DNA of 64,000 nt from Clostridia bacterium (GTDB lineage: Bacteria > Bacillota > Clostridia > Oscillospirales > CAG-382), in contig JAFSCS010000032.1 in assembly GCA_017436675.1 (NCBI GenBank), positions 1 through 64,000 on the forward strand. Direction: 5' to 3'. Numbering within the stretch: the stretch's first letter is position 1; each line of letters opens with the position of its first letter. Below the pieces are notes generated by a model, which saw only the letters and a program-made list of their open reading frames with translations, made no database searches and was not told where the DNA came from. The position numbers were made by a program, and so were the translations under genes. This document shows, in pieces, positions 7,644 through 17,993 of the stretch.

Positions 7644-9092
7644 ATGGCAATCTATAACCCCAAATCAAAAAAAGCAGAGGAATTCATCAACCACGAGGAG
7701 ATACTCGAAACACTCGAATATGCCGAGAAAAATAAGAATAACGTCGAGCTCATCGACGCAATATTGGAAAAGGCTCGTCCGAAAAAGACGGAGCATAGCT
7801 TTACCTGTGGCGGACTTAGCCACCGCGAAGCATCCGTGCTCCTCGCCTGCGAGATCCCCGAGAAGATCGAGGAGATGTATAAGATCGCTGAACAGATAAA
7901 GCTCGAGTTTTACGGTAACAGAATAGTAATGTTCGCACCGCTCTATCTGTCGAACTATTGTGTCAACGGATGTGTATATTGCCCCTACCACGCGAAAAAC
8001 AAAAGGATCCCCCGCAAAAAGCTCACCCAAGAGGAAGTGAAAAACGAGGTCATCGCGCTTCAGGATATGGGACATAAGCGACTCGCAATAGAAGCGGGCG
8101 AGGATCCGATCAATAACCCGATCGAATATATCCTCGAGTGTATAAAAACCATATATAGCGTAAATCACAAAAACGGAGCGATAAGACGCGTCAACGTAAA
8201 TATCGCCGCAACTACCGTCGAAAACTACAGAAAGCTCAAGGAAGCGGGAATAGGTACCTATATCCTCTTCCAAGAAACGTACCACAAGGAAAGCTATCTC
8301 CAGCTCCACCCAACAGGTCCGAAGCACGACTATGATTATCATACCGAAGCGATGGACAGAGCAATGGAGGGCGGTATCGATGACGTCGGACTCGGAGTGC
8401 TTTTCGGACTTGAGCTCTATAAATATGAATTTGCGGGCTTGCTTATGCACGCCGAGCACCTTGAAGCCGTCCACGGCGTAGGACCGCATACGATCAGCGT
8501 TCCTCGTATAAAACGCGCCGATGATATCGATCCTAATGTGTTCGATAACTCGATAAGCGACGAGATCTTCCAAAAGATAATCGCTTGTATCCGCCTCGCC
8601 GTGCCGTATACGGGAATGATAATCTCAACTCGCGAATCCGAATCGGTAAGAGCAAAGTCGCTTCACCTCGGAATATCTCAGGTAAGCGGCGCATCGCGCA
8701 CCTCCGTCGGCGGATATACAGAGACCGACCGTCCCCACGATACAGAGCAGTTCGACGTCAGCGACCAACGTACACTTGACGAGGTCGTTCGTTGGCTTAT
8801 GGAAACGGGACATATCCCGTCCTTCTGTACCGCTTGTTACCGAGAGGGAAGAACGGGCGACAGATTTATGAGCCTCTGCAAGAGCGGTCAAATACTAAAC
8901 TGCTGCCACCCGAACGCATTGATGACCTTGACGGAGTTCCTCGTCGACTACGCCTCCGACGAAACGAAAAAGGTAGGCTACGCGCTCATCGAGAAGGAGC
9001 TTGAAAAAATACCGAACGAAAAGGTAAAGAAGATCGCAACACAAAATATCGAGGATATAAAGAACTCAAACAGAAGAGACTTCAGATTCTGA
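7644..9092 (+). CDS. hydG: [FeFe]-hydrogenase maturase HydG (radical SAM tyrosine lyase)
   Basis: A 482-residue radical SAM enzyme that cleaves tyrosine to p-cresol, CO and cyanide and assembles an Fe(CO)2(CN) synthon for the H-cluster. The SAM-cluster Cys are 106, 110 and 113 (NYCVNGCVYC). The second, C-terminal cluster motif CX2CX22C is intact at Cys395, Cys398 and Cys421; this separates HydG from the related ThiH. I chose the ATG at 7644 because AAGGAG lies eight bases before it, which puts the start directly after the hydE stop. It is followed by hydF after an 18-bp gap. Confidence 0.95.
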   Translation: MAIYNPKSKKAEEFINHEEILETLEYAEKNKNNVELIDAILEKARPKKTEHSFTCGGLSHREASVLLACEIPEKIEEMYKIAEQIKLEFYGNRIVMFAPLYLSNYCVNGCVYCPYHAKNKRIPRKKLTQEEVKNEVIALQDMGHKRLAIEAGEDPINNPIEYILECIKTIYSVNHKNGAIRRVNVNIAATTVENYRKLKEAGIGTYILFQETYHKESYLQLHPTGPKHDYDYHTEAMDRAMEGGIDDVGLGVLFGLELYKYEFAGLLMHAEHLEAVHGVGPHTISVPRIKRADDIDPNVFDNSISDEIFQKIIACIRLAVPYTGMIISTRESESVRAKSLHLGISQVSGASRTSVGGYTETDRPHDTEQFDVSDQRTLDEVVRWLMETGHIPSFCTACYREGRTGDRFMSLCKSGQILNCCHPNALMTLTEFLVDYASDETKKVGYALIEKELEKIPNEKVKKIATQNIEDIKNSNRRDFRF

Positions 9093-9110
9093 TCGAAGGA
9101 GGAAAAGAAC

Positions 9111-10310
9111 TTGTCACTAAACTCGACTCAAAACGCCGAGCGGCTCCACATCGGTTTTTTCGGTGTTCGTAACGCGGGAAAATCCTCCCTCGTCAACGCC
9201 GTTACCGGTCAAGACCTCGCTGTTGTCTCCGACTATGCGGGAACGACGACCGACCCCGTCAAAAAGGCAATGGAGCTGCTCCCACTCGGACCGGTCGTCA
9301 TCATAGATACCGCAGGCATCGATGATGAGGGTGAGCTTGGCGAAATGCGCGTCAAAAAAACGAAAAACGCACTCAACCTCACCGACGTCGCCGTCCTCGT
9401 GTGCGATGCGACGAAGGGGCTGACAACGTATGACGATGAATTGATCTCAATATTCGAGAATAAACGCATCCCCTACGTTATCGCATATAATAAATCAGAC
9501 CTGAAAAGATCTGTCGACAATAGACCGAATACGATCAACGTCAGCGCGGCAACAGGCGAAAATATTAATGAACTGAAGGAGCTGATCGCCTCACTTCTGA
9601 AGACCGAGGAGGATAAAAAAACGATTCTCGGTGACCTCGTCGAAAAAGGCGACCGAGTAGTCCTCGTAACTCCGATCGACGCCTCCGCGCCGAAGGGACG
9701 CCTGATCCTTCCGCAAGTGCAAACACTCCGTGAGCTACTTGATATCGGAGCGGTCACAACGGTCGTTCAGATCGACGAGCTGAGCTCGGCTCTCGAGCAA
9801 CACCCAAAGCTTGTGATAACCGATTCCCAAGCCTTCGGAAAGGTCTCGAGGCTCGTCCCGAAAACAATAATGCTCACCTCGTTTTCGATCCTTTTCGCTC
9901 GGTATAAGGGCGACCTTGAGGAGACGGTAAAGGGCGTGACAAAATTGAAGTCCCTCAACGACGGCGATACCGTCCTCATCAGCGAGGGCTGTACCCACCA
10001 TCGTCAATGCGGTGATATCGGAACGGTAAAGCTCCCGAAATGGATCGAGGACTTCACAGGTAAAAGGTTGAATTTCCGCTTCACCTCGGGAACGGAGTTT
10101 CCCGAAACACTCGACGGAATAAGCCTCGTCGTGCATTGCGGAGCTTGTATGCTCAACAAACGCGAAATGCAATACAGAACACGCCACACAGTCGATAGCG
10201 GCGTCCCGATAACAAACTACGGAATAACGATAGCATATACCCACGGGATCTTGGAGCGTAGCCTCGAGGTGTTCCCGAATATAAAGAAATATCTTGAAGA
10301 TCAGAGGTAA
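9111..10310 (+). CDS. hydF: [FeFe]-hydrogenase maturation GTPase HydF
   Basis: A 399-residue GTPase and scaffold that receives the 2Fe subcluster and hands it to apo-hydrogenase. The G1 loop is GVRNAGKS (18-25), G3 is DTAG (66-69) and G4 is NKSD (127-130). The C-terminal cluster-binding motif is present as Cys294-x-His296 with His-Cys343-x-x-Cys346. The TTG start has a good AAGGAGG eight bases upstream. The order TM1266 regulator-hydE-hydG-hydF in one operon supports the call for all of them. Confidence 0.94.
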   Translation: MSLNSTQNAERLHIGFFGVRNAGKSSLVNAVTGQDLAVVSDYAGTTTDPVKKAMELLPLGPVVIIDTAGIDDEGELGEMRVKKTKNALNLTDVAVLVCDATKGLTTYDDELISIFENKRIPYVIAYNKSDLKRSVDNRPNTINVSAATGENINELKELIASLLKTEEDKKTILGDLVEKGDRVVLVTPIDASAPKGRLILPQVQTLRELLDIGAVTTVVQIDELSSALEQHPKLVITDSQAFGKVSRLVPKTIMLTSFSILFARYKGDLEETVKGVTKLKSLNDGDTVLISEGCTHHRQCGDIGTVKLPKWIEDFTGKRLNFRFTSGTEFPETLDGISLVVHCGACMLNKREMQYRTRHTVDSGVPITNYGITIAYTHGILERSLEVFPNIKKYLEDQR

Positions 10311-10313
10311 AAT

Positions 10314-11339
10314 ATGAAGACCGTAACTCTCGGAAAAACAGGAATAACCTCCCCAAAAAACGCATTCGGTGCGTTACCTATCCAAAGAATAACCCAAAGT
10401 GAAGCCGCAAAGCTTCTACAAAAAGCATACCAAAATGGAATGACCTTCTTCGATACGGCAAGAATGTATACCGATAGCGAGGAAAAAATAGGAATAGCAC
10501 TTTCCTCCGTCCGAAAAAATATAACTATCGCGACGAAAACGGGTGCAACCACGACCGACGGCTTCTGGCGTGACCTCGAAACGAGCTTGAAAATGCTGAA
10601 GTGCGACTACGTCGATATCTATCAGTTCCATAATATCGCATTTTGCCCACGCCCCGATGACAAAACGGGACTCTACGAGGCAATGGAAAGCGCAAAAAAG
10701 CAGGGTATGATCAAGCATATCGGTCTGACAAACCATCGTCCGAAGGTTGCCCTCGAGGCAGTCGAAAGCGGTCTCTATGAAACTCTCCAATTTCCGTTCT
10801 GTTACCTTGCGACCGAGACCGATATTAATATCGTCAATAAATGTAAGGAAAATAATGTCGGCTTTATCGCAATGAAAGGTCTTTCGGGCGGACTCATAAC
10901 GAATTCCGCCGCCGCATACGCTTGGATGGAGCAGTTTGATAACGTCCTTCCGATCTGGGGCGTGCAACGCGAATGGGAGCTTGATGAATTCCTCTCATAT
11001 ATGGATAAAGAAAGCGTGATGACCGACGAGATACAGACTCTCATCGAAAAGGACAGACGTGAGCTTCTCGGAAACTTCTGCCGTGCTTGCGGCTATTGTA
11101 TGCCGTGCCCGAAGGGTATCGAGATCAATAACTGTGCAAGAATGTCACAGCTGATCAGACGCAGCCCGTCAGCACAGTGGCTGACCGATGAGTATAAGGC
11201 AAAAATGATGAAGATCGAAGAGTGTATCGATTGCGGAAGCTGTAGATCAAAATGCCCCTACGGACTCGACACCCCAAATCTCCTGCGCCTCAACCTCGAG
11301 GACTATAAAAAAATCGCAAGTGGCGAAATAAAGGTGTAA
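10314..11339 (+). CDS. aldo/keto reductase with C-terminal ferredoxin domain
   Basis: A 341-residue protein with an aldo/keto reductase barrel and a C-terminal 2x[4Fe-4S] ferredoxin-like segment. The AKR tetrad is visible as Asp47, Tyr52, Lys74 and His105. The two clusters are CRACGYCMPC and CIDCGSCRSKCP near residues 252-310. It starts only 4 bp after hydF, with no promoter or terminator between, so it is the last gene of the hydrogenase-maturation operon. The ferredoxin tail suggests electron exchange with the redox pool that hydrogenase serves. The substrate is unknown. Confidence 0.85.
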   Translation: MKTVTLGKTGITSPKNAFGALPIQRITQSEAAKLLQKAYQNGMTFFDTARMYTDSEEKIGIALSSVRKNITIATKTGATTTDGFWRDLETSLKMLKCDYVDIYQFHNIAFCPRPDDKTGLYEAMESAKKQGMIKHIGLTNHRPKVALEAVESGLYETLQFPFCYLATETDINIVNKCKENNVGFIAMKGLSGGLITNSAAAYAWMEQFDNVLPIWGVQREWELDEFLSYMDKESVMTDEIQTLIEKDRRELLGNFCRACGYCMPCPKGIEINNCARMSQLIRRSPSAQWLTDEYKAKMMKIEECIDCGSCRSKCPYGLDTPNLLRLNLEDYKKIASGEIKV

Positions 11340-11346
11340 AACCCTG

Positions 11347-12038
<692 letters not shown>

Positions 12039-12039
<1 letters not shown>

Positions 12040-12719
12040 TGATCGAGCTTGCACCGACTTGGCAGAAGCTGTTAAAAGGCGAGTTTGAAAAGGACTATTA
12101 TTTAAAACTACGTGAAATATTAAAATCGGAATATCTCGGTAAGCATCCTTACCGAGTTTTTCCGCCTATGAACGATATATTCAACGCGTTGCGCTACACC
12201 GACTATGACGACGTAAAGGTCGTAATAATCGGTCAGGACCCCTACCACGAGTACGGGCAAGCGCACGGCCTCTCGTTTTCGGTCCCAAACGGAGTGGATA
12301 TCCCTCCATCGCTGAGAAACATATATAAAGAGCTCGAAAGCGACCTCGGAATAAACCCGCGCAAAAGCGGGAATCTCGAGGATTGGGCGCGCGGCGGCGT
12401 GTTGCTTCTCAACGACGTACTGACCGTGCGAGAGGGCGCGGCAGGAAGCCATGATAATATCGGATGGCAAAACTTGACTGATCGTATCGTGACGTTGCTC
12501 AACGAACGAAAAAAGCCAATGGTGTTTATGCTTTGGGGCAACTATGCAAAACGTCGCCTCCCACTGATCACGAACGAGCAACACCTCGTCTTGACGTCAG
12601 TGCATCCGAGCCCGCTTTCCGCAACGAGAGGCTTTTTCGGATGTAAACACTTCTCAAAAGCAAATAAATTTCTAAAAGACCATAATATCGAGCCTGTTGA
12701 TTGGCAGGGCTCAAACTGA
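12039..12719 (+). CDS. ung: uracil-DNA glycosylase
   Basis: A 226-residue base-excision repair enzyme that removes uracil from DNA. The catalytic water-activating loop GQDPYH is at residues 65-70 (Asp67), and the C-terminal leucine/minor-groove loop HPSPLSA is present with its catalytic His. Family A (Ung) length and order. It overlaps upp by one base. Pairing with upp makes a small uracil-handling operon. Confidence 0.95.
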
Positions 12720-12734
12720 TGAATGGAGATCAAT

Positions 12735-13694
12735 ATGAAAAGCTATCCCTACGTAACAGGAACGTTTCTTCAACCCGGTGCTTTCGTGAAATACGACGAA
12801 GCAAAATGGACCGAGCATTTCGGCTATCTCAAGGAGGTCGGAATAGATACGGTAATAATCCAATGGACCTCGGAAACACCCTATGGTGAATTTATCTCAG
12901 CATATTATCCCGAGGAGTTCAAGCTCGGACAAAAATCGGAAAAATGTCATTATTTTCCTGATTTTACCGAAGCTCTGTTGAATGCCGCACAAAAATGTAA
13001 CGTAAAGGTGTTCGTCGGACTCAACCTCTCTGATGAGTGGTGGAAAGGCGCACAAAGTGATAGATCTTGGAGAGAAAACCAATCATCACTCGGTGAGGAA
13101 AGCGCAAAAAGACTGTATTCTCTCTATAAAGAAAAATATCCCGATGCATTCTACGGCTGGTACTTCGGTTGGGAGTGCTATAACGGAATGCCCGAATCGT
13201 TCGAAACCGCTGATTTTCTCAACAGCTACCTCGATCCATTGACGAAATTGGATCCGACAATGCCGCTTCTTCTTTCACCCTTCGTAAGAAGAGTGACTAC
13301 CCCCGAGGAGACGGAAAAGGAGTGGGCGGGAATATTTAAAAATACCCGCTTCAGAAAAGGTGATATCTTTTGTTGCCAAGATGCCGTCGGCGCAGGACAT
13401 ATCGATATCGAAATGATGGACTCCTATTTCAATGCGCTTAAAAACGCTTGTGACGTGAACGAAAATATAATCTTCTGGGCGAATAACGAAAACTTCAACC
13501 TTGAGGAGAATAACGGACATTATAAGATCTATGCAGGTGAAGTAAGTAGATTTGTAAGACAAATGAATATCGCCTCGAAGTACGTGAAGGGCTACGTCAC
13601 CTTTGCCTATAGCCACTACTATTCTCCTGATAAAGGAAACTCGGAATACCACGAAGCATATAAAAAGTATTACTTAACGGGAGCAATATCTTGA
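12735..13694 (+). CDS. DUF4434-type TIM-barrel protein
   Basis: A 319-residue protein resembling DUF4434 proteins, predicted glycosidase-like TIM barrels. Visible features are an N-terminal GTFLQPG segment, HFGYLKEVGIDTVIIQWT, FVGLNLSDEWW and WYFGWECYN with a candidate acidic residue. There is no signal peptide, so it is probably cytosolic. I chose the ATG at 12735 because GGAG stands six bases upstream; the ATG at 12723 has no such site. The stop overlaps the TTG start of the next gene. Enzyme activity is unproven and the substrate unknown. Confidence 0.65.
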   Translation: MKSYPYVTGTFLQPGAFVKYDEAKWTEHFGYLKEVGIDTVIIQWTSETPYGEFISAYYPEEFKLGQKSEKCHYFPDFTEALLNAAQKCNVKVFVGLNLSDEWWKGAQSDRSWRENQSSLGEESAKRLYSLYKEKYPDAFYGWYFGWECYNGMPESFETADFLNSYLDPLTKLDPTMPLLLSPFVRRVTTPEETEKEWAGIFKNTRFRKGDIFCCQDAVGAGHIDIEMMDSYFNALKNACDVNENIIFWANNENFNLEENNGHYKIYAGEVSRFVRQMNIASKYVKGYVTFAYSHYYSPDKGNSEYHEAYKKYYLTGAIS

Positions 13695-14449
13695 CAAATA
13701 CCTCTTGGGAAAATAAAAATAACGAGCTCGTTGACGTGGCAATGCTGATCGCCTCGACCGTGCTGAAAAGCGGCGGCGAGACCTATCGTGCCGACGAGTG
13801 CGTTGAAAAAATATTGTCCGCAAACGGAGCCCACGACGTCCAAGTCTTCTCGACTCCGACAGGCATCTGCGTCAGCGCGTATTTCGATGAGGTAGTCGTC
13901 TCAAGGACCGCCTCAGTCTCGGAGCGCGGAGTCGACCTTTCTTGCCTCGATGAATGCCTCGCCGTCTCGAGATTGTTGACCGAAGGAAAAATATCTCTCG
14001 GCGAAGCAAAAAAAAGAGTCTTAAACGAGCGAAATAAAAAAGTAAATATCCTCTATACAGCCACCATGGCTTGTATATGCGGTGCATTCTTCTCGCTGAT
14101 CGTCGGCGGCGGATGGCTTGAATTTTTGTGTTCGCTGCTCTCGGGCTTTTTCGGAATGATCCTCTATTATTGGCTCGGAAAACGAAATATCTCGTTTTTT
14201 ATAACAAACCTTTCGGCAACGCTTGTGTTCGGCTTGATCGCACGTCTGTTTTGCTCTGCATTGCCGAGCTGTGACGTCCATTTGTCAATAATAGGCTGCA
14301 TCTTTCCGCTCGTGCCCGGCTTGACGACGCTCAATGCGATCCGCGATAGCTTCAACGGTGATATCGTCTCAACGGGTGCGCGTGCGATAGAAGCCGTGAT
14401 CACCGCAGTAGCGATCGCCTGCGGAGTCACGATAGCATTAATGGTGTGA
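13691..14449 (+). CDS. threonine/serine exporter, ThrE N-terminal type subunit
   Basis: A 252-residue membrane protein of the DUF1212/ThrE family. The soluble N-terminal part has the typical MLIASTVLKSGGETYRAD start and a VSRTASVSERGVDL-like stretch. About five hydrophobic helices follow from residue 118. In actinobacteria ThrE is one long protein; in Firmicutes it is split into this half and a DUF3815 half, as here with the next gene. The TTG start overlaps the preceding stop by 4 bp. The exported substrate is inferred only from family. Confidence 0.85.
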   Translation: MTNTSWENKNNELVDVAMLIASTVLKSGGETYRADECVEKILSANGAHDVQVFSTPTGICVSAYFDEVVVSRTASVSERGVDLSCLDECLAVSRLLTEGKISLGEAKKRVLNERNKKVNILYTATMACICGAFFSLIVGGGWLEFLCSLLSGFFGMILYYWLGKRNISFFITNLSATLVFGLIARLFCSALPSCDVHLSIIGCIFPLVPGLTTLNAIRDSFNGDIVSTGARAIEAVITAVAIACGVTIALMV

Positions 14450-14459
14450 GGTGAACGAA

Positions 14460-14912
14460 ATGATCTGGATAATAAATTTTGTCGGCTCCTACCTTGCCTC
14501 GTTCTTCTTTGGACTTAGCACCTTCGTGTCGAAAAAGATACGCTATATCGCTCCTCTTGTCGGCGCAGTCGGCTTTTCCCTCTATCGTCTTGTCGAGCCA
14601 TATTCCGTCAATATGGCGGCGTTTGTGTCAACGCTCCTTTGCTGTGTAGCCGCAGAAATGCTCGCAAGATCGTTGAAGACCTCCTCAACGGGCGTCACCA
14701 TCGTGGCATTGATACCTCTCGTCCCCGGCGTGATGCTCTATAAAACGATGCTCCGCTTCGGAGAGGGTAATACACTCGAAGCGATCGAAGCACTCTCAAA
14801 CACGCTTATGTACGCGGGAATGATGGCGATCGGCGTAACACTCTCAACTCTGCTCGGCAGATTCGTGATAACACCGCTCTATAATAGTGTTAAAAAGCGA
14901 AAAGACAAGTGA
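14460..14912 (+). CDS. threonine/serine exporter, ThrE_2 (DUF3815) subunit
   Basis: A membrane protein of 150 residues with about four helices, matching the second half of the split ThrE exporter (LVPGVMLYKTMLRF and a Gly/Thr-rich final helix are typical). It follows the ThrE N-terminal subunit directly and presumably forms one exporter with it in the cytoplasmic membrane. I chose the ATG at 14460, six bases after GAGGTG; a GTG at 14451 is in frame but lacks a ribosome binding site. Confidence 0.85.
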   Translation: MIWIINFVGSYLASFFFGLSTFVSKKIRYIAPLVGAVGFSLYRLVEPYSVNMAAFVSTLLCCVAAEMLARSLKTSSTGVTIVALIPLVPGVMLYKTMLRFGEGNTLEAIEALSNTLMYAGMMAIGVTLSTLLGRFVITPLYNSVKKRKDK

Positions 14913-14940
14913 TGAAATAATAAAAAACACGTAATAACTG

Positions 14941-14969
14941 TTGACATATTTGGAGTTTTAGTTTATAAT
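14941..14969 (+). promoter_or_regulatory. consensus sigma-A promoter of pgi
   Basis: TTGACA at 14941, 17-bp spacer, TATAAT at 14964. This is a perfect match to both hexamers, fitting a housekeeping gene. Confidence 0.9.
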
Positions 14970-14999
14970 GATAACAGAAACCCAAAGGATGTGAATAAA

Positions 15000-16343
15000 T
15001 TGAAACTCAAATTAAATCTTGATTATATAGAGAATTTTGTCTCGCCATCCGATCTCGCTTCTTTCGATGACCGACTCAATGCGGCGTATACCGCCTTGCT
15101 TGACGGCTCGGGAAAAGGAAACGATTTTATCGGATGGCGAGATTTGCTTATAAACTACGATAAAGACGAGTTTGCGAGAATAAAGCTCGCGGCGGAGAAG
15201 ATAAAAAAGAATTCCGAAGTCCTTCTCGTCATCGGTATCGGCGGCTCGTACCTCGGCGCAAGAGCAGCGATCGAGTTTTTGAAGTCCCCGTTCTATAATA
15301 ATATGAAAAAGGATACCCCCGACGTCTATTTCTTGGGTTGCTCGATCTCGTCCGACGAGTTGTATGAGGTAATGCAGCTGTGCGAGGGAAGAGACGTCAG
15401 CGTCAATGTCATCTCGAAATCGGGAACGACTACCGAGCCCGCCATCGCGTTCAGAATAATTCGCGGAATGATGGAAAAGAAATATTCGAAGGATGAATTG
15501 AAGGAAAGAATTTTCATCACCACCGATAAATGCCGCGGAACTCTCAAATCCTTTGCCGACAGAGAAGGCTATGAGACCTTCGTAGTGCCGGATGACGACG
15601 GCGGAAGATTTTCCGTCTTGACAGCAGTAGGTCTTTTGCCGATAGCAGTCTGCGGAATAGATATCGATAAAATAATGCTCGGTGCCCAAAACGCAAGAGC
15701 TAACTATCTCGAAAAGGGAACAGAGTCCGACGCTTGTAAATATGCGGCTGTCAGAAACGCACTTTACCAAAGCGGAAAGAAAATAGAGCTTCTCTGTAGC
15801 TACGAAAGCGCATTCAGATATATGACAGAGTGGTGGAAGCAGCTCTATGGCGAAAGCGAAGGAAAGGACGGACTCGGAATATTCCCCGCATCCGTCGTCT
15901 TCACCACCGACCTTCACTCAATGGGACAATATATCCAAGACGGTGAAAGAACTCTCTTTGAAACGGTAGTGATGCAAAACGGAGCGAAAAACATAGTAAA
16001 CGTCCCCTACGACGAGGAAAACCTCGACGGACTAAACTTTATCGCAGAAATGCCCGTAACGGAGGTCAATAAAAAAGCCTTCCTCGGAACGCTCCTCGCC
16101 CATAACGACGGCGGCGTACCGAATATCGTCATCGAGTATGAAACGAGAGACGAGGAGACCTTCGGCGAAATGGTATATTTCTTCGAGTTTGCTTGCGGTA
16201 TCAGCGCATATATCTTGGACGTCAACCCGTTCAACCAACCGGGAGTCGAAGCATATAAGAAAAATATGTTCGCACTTCTCGGAAAGCCCGGCTACGAAGA
16301 GCTCGGAAAAGAATTAAGATCAAGAATAGAAAACATAAAATAA
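15000..16343 (+). CDS. pgi: glucose-6-phosphate isomerase
   Basis: A 447-residue cytosolic enzyme that interconverts glucose-6-phosphate and fructose-6-phosphate in glycolysis. Motifs visible are the phosphosugar loop [10 protein letters not shown], the [11 protein letters not shown] loop, and the C-terminal [16 protein letters not shown] with its catalytic Lys. Length fits the Firmicutes type. The TTG at 15000 is preferred because AAAGGATGTG lies at a workable distance; the GTG at 14991 would sit almost on top of that site. The gene has a perfect promoter. Confidence 0.93.
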   Translation: MKLKLNLDYIENFVSPSDLASFDDRLNAAYTALLDGSGKGNDFIGWRDLLINYDKDEFARIKLAAEKIKKNSEVLLVIGIGGSYLGARAAIEFLKSPFYNNMKKDTPDVYFLGCSISSDELYEVMQLCEGRDVSVNVISKSGTTTEPAIAFRIIRGMMEKKYSKDELKERIFITTDKCRGTLKSFADREGYETFVVPDDDGGRFSVLTAVGLLPIAVCGIDIDKIMLGAQNARANYLEKGTESDACKYAAVRNALYQSGKKIELLCSYESAFRYMTEWWKQLYGESEGKDGLGIFPASVVFTTDLHSMGQYIQDGERTLFETVVMQNGAKNIVNVPYDEENLDGLNFIAEMPVTEVNKKAFLGTLLAHNDGGVPNIVIEYETRDEETFGEMVYFFEFACGISAYILDVNPFNQPGVEAYKKNMFALLGKPGYEELGKELRSRIENIK

Positions 16344-16368
16344 ATCGAAAAGATCAGGAGGAAAAGCC

Positions 16369-16779
16369 ATGATGAACTTAATAATCGGATTAAAAGGAAC
16401 CGGAAAAACAAAAATGCTTATCGACGAGGTCAATAAAGCAGTTTCAGTTTCCAAAGGAGCAGTTATCTGTATCGAATGGGGCAAAAAACTCACCTACGAC
16501 GTAAAGCACCAAGTAAGACTCATCGATGCGAAGGATTATTCGATCGACGACGCAGAATACCTCTACGGCTTCGTAACAGGTATCCTTGCCGGTAACTATG
16601 ACGTTACCGAGCTCTTTATCGATTCCGCATTAAAGATCTGCGGCGATGATATGGAAGCCTTCAAAAAGTTTATGCTTATGCTTGCTCCCATCGTAGAGAA
16701 GTATAACGTACATTGTGTGATCACCTCTTCAATGGCAGTTGAAGATTGCCCCGAAGAATTGAAACAATTTATCGCGTAA
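16369..16779 (+). CDS. small P-loop ATP-binding protein
   Basis: A 136-residue protein with a Walker A motif, GLKGTGKT, at residues 7-14, and a hydrophobic strand ending in ELFIDSALKI that could act as Walker B. It resembles short conserved clostridial P-loop proteins of unknown role. AGGAGG lies seven bases before the ATG. It lies 25 bp after pgi and ends at a strong terminator, so it is probably transcribed with pgi. There is no basis for a specific function. Confidence 0.7.
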   Translation: MMNLIIGLKGTGKTKMLIDEVNKAVSVSKGAVICIEWGKKLTYDVKHQVRLIDAKDYSIDDAEYLYGFVTGILAGNYDVTELFIDSALKICGDDMEAFKKFMLMLAPIVEKYNVHCVITSSMAVEDCPEELKQFIA

Positions 16780-16789
16780 GAGTCGAAAA

Positions 16790-16829
16790 ATTTCTTCCTG
16801 TGAGCTACGTCACAGGAAGAAATATTTTG
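16790..16829 (+). terminator. terminator of the pgi unit
   Basis: The 14-bp stem ATTTCTTCCTGTGA/TCACAGGAAGAAAT has a 6-nt loop and is followed by ATTTT. Confidence 0.85.
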
Positions 16830-16848
16830 AAAAATGAAAGGATAGAAG

Positions 16849-17250
16849 ATGAAAAAGAATACGCTTCAAAGAAGCCTCGCAATATCATTCGGAACGTATA
16901 CGTTCATAACAATATTGATGTCAACGATGTTCTTCCTTTCGGATGGCTTTAGCACCAACTACGCACCGACGCTCGACGCACTTTTCGAGTTCTTGCTGTT
17001 TTCAATGGTCTACGGCTTTTCGTTCTATATCTTCAATATCGAAAAGCTTACCGACTCGTCGAAACGCATCATCCATTTTTGCTTGAACCTCGTCGTGTTC
17101 GTGCTCTGCTTCGTAATATTGCGCGGAACGTTCTCGAAGCTTTCGTTCATCCTCGCGTCCGTCTTTATGTTCGCCGCGTTCTATCTTATCGCAGCACTCT
17201 TGGGCTCACTCATCCGAAAACTCAACTATCTCTATTTTGAGAAGAAATAA
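16849..17250 (+). CDS. four-helix membrane protein, DUF3021-like
   Basis: A 133-residue integral membrane protein with four hydrophobic segments (about residues 8-30, 40-62, 72-92 and 98-122) and a positively charged C-terminus. The layout recalls DUF3021 proteins, but the match is weak. AAAGGAT precedes the start. It lies between two terminators, so any transcript must start in the short gap or arise by read-through. Function unknown. Confidence 0.6.
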   Translation: MKKNTLQRSLAISFGTYTFITILMSTMFFLSDGFSTNYAPTLDALFEFLLFSMVYGFSFYIFNIEKLTDSSKRIIHFCLNLVVFVLCFVILRGTFSKLSFILASVFMFAAFYLIAALLGSLIRKLNYLYFEKK

Positions 17251-17265
17251 CGTAACCAATAATAA

Positions 17266-17299
17266 AGGACAGAGAAAAATCTCTGTCCTGATTTTTTAT
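17266..17299 (+). terminator. terminator after the four-helix membrane protein
   Basis: The 9-bp stem AGGACAGAG/CTCTGTCCT has a 6-nt A-rich loop and is followed by GATTTTTTATTT. Confidence 0.85.
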
Positions 17300-17321
17300 T
17301 TGCCTTTTATCAACTCATATC

Positions 17322-17978
17322 CTATGATATGATATACGGTGTGTCCGATATTAGCGCGGCAATATGCTGATACGCTTCATTAGCCGTTTCCGTGTTGGAA
17401 AGTAATTGTGAGAGCCTGTCTTCGCCTATAACGACGATTTTGATCTCCGTATCACCAAAAAGCATTTTTATACTGTTTAATAAGCCTTCATTATAAATGT
17501 ATTGAATGTTGCCTCTGACTATCGCACCGCTTAATTGTTCGTCGAGTGAAGTCATATCACCTTCCTTTTCAATTTCCAAACGCGGCTTCTTGTCCCATTC
17601 ACAAATTTTCCCGTGCCTTATTTCCACAAAATTCTTATCGAAAAAATAATAATAGTAACGATAATCACCAAAATTACCGTAAGGAGCTACAAATTTCTTA
17701 AATCGATATCCATATTCGTGAAAAACCTCCGCACTAACAAATTGAGGTAGTAATTTCGTATTTTTTATAAAAATATTATAATCAAATTTTCTGTTTATTT
17801 CTAATGTCGGACCGGGCGGAACATAATAAATATATAGGCCTTCCTTTTGATCTCCCAAGGTGTCACATGAATTATAACCTTCATACCAATCACAGAATTC
17901 CGGCTTCAAGCTTGAACAAGATGTTAAAAAGAGAAGTATGCTTAGTAAGATCAATAAAAATATCGTTTTAGCTTTCAT
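17322..17978 (-). CDS. lipoprotein of unknown function (AT-rich patch)
   Basis: A 218-residue predicted lipoprotein: signal peptide of about 20 residues ending in the lipobox FLTSC. The mature part has Tyr/Phe-rich sequence and no motif I know. AAAGGAGG overlaps the stop codon of the small in-frame tail at 17994-18203, so the two look translationally coupled. Codon use is clearly more AT-rich than neighbouring genes, which suggests recent transfer. By position it could be an immunity-type partner of the tail, but nothing in the protein proves this. Confidence 0.7.
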   Translation of the reverse strand: MKAKTIFLLILLSILLFLTSCSSLKPEFCDWYEGYNSCDTLGDQKEGLYIYYVPPGPTLEINRKFDYNIFIKNTKLLPQFVSAEVFHEYGYRFKKFVAPYGNFGDYRYYYYFFDKNFVEIRHGKICEWDKKPRLEIEKEGDMTSLDEQLSGAIVRGNIQYIYNEGLLNSIKMLFGDTEIKIVVIGEDRLSQLLSNTETANEAYQHIAALISDTPYIIS

Positions 17979-17993
17979 TACATATAACCTCCT

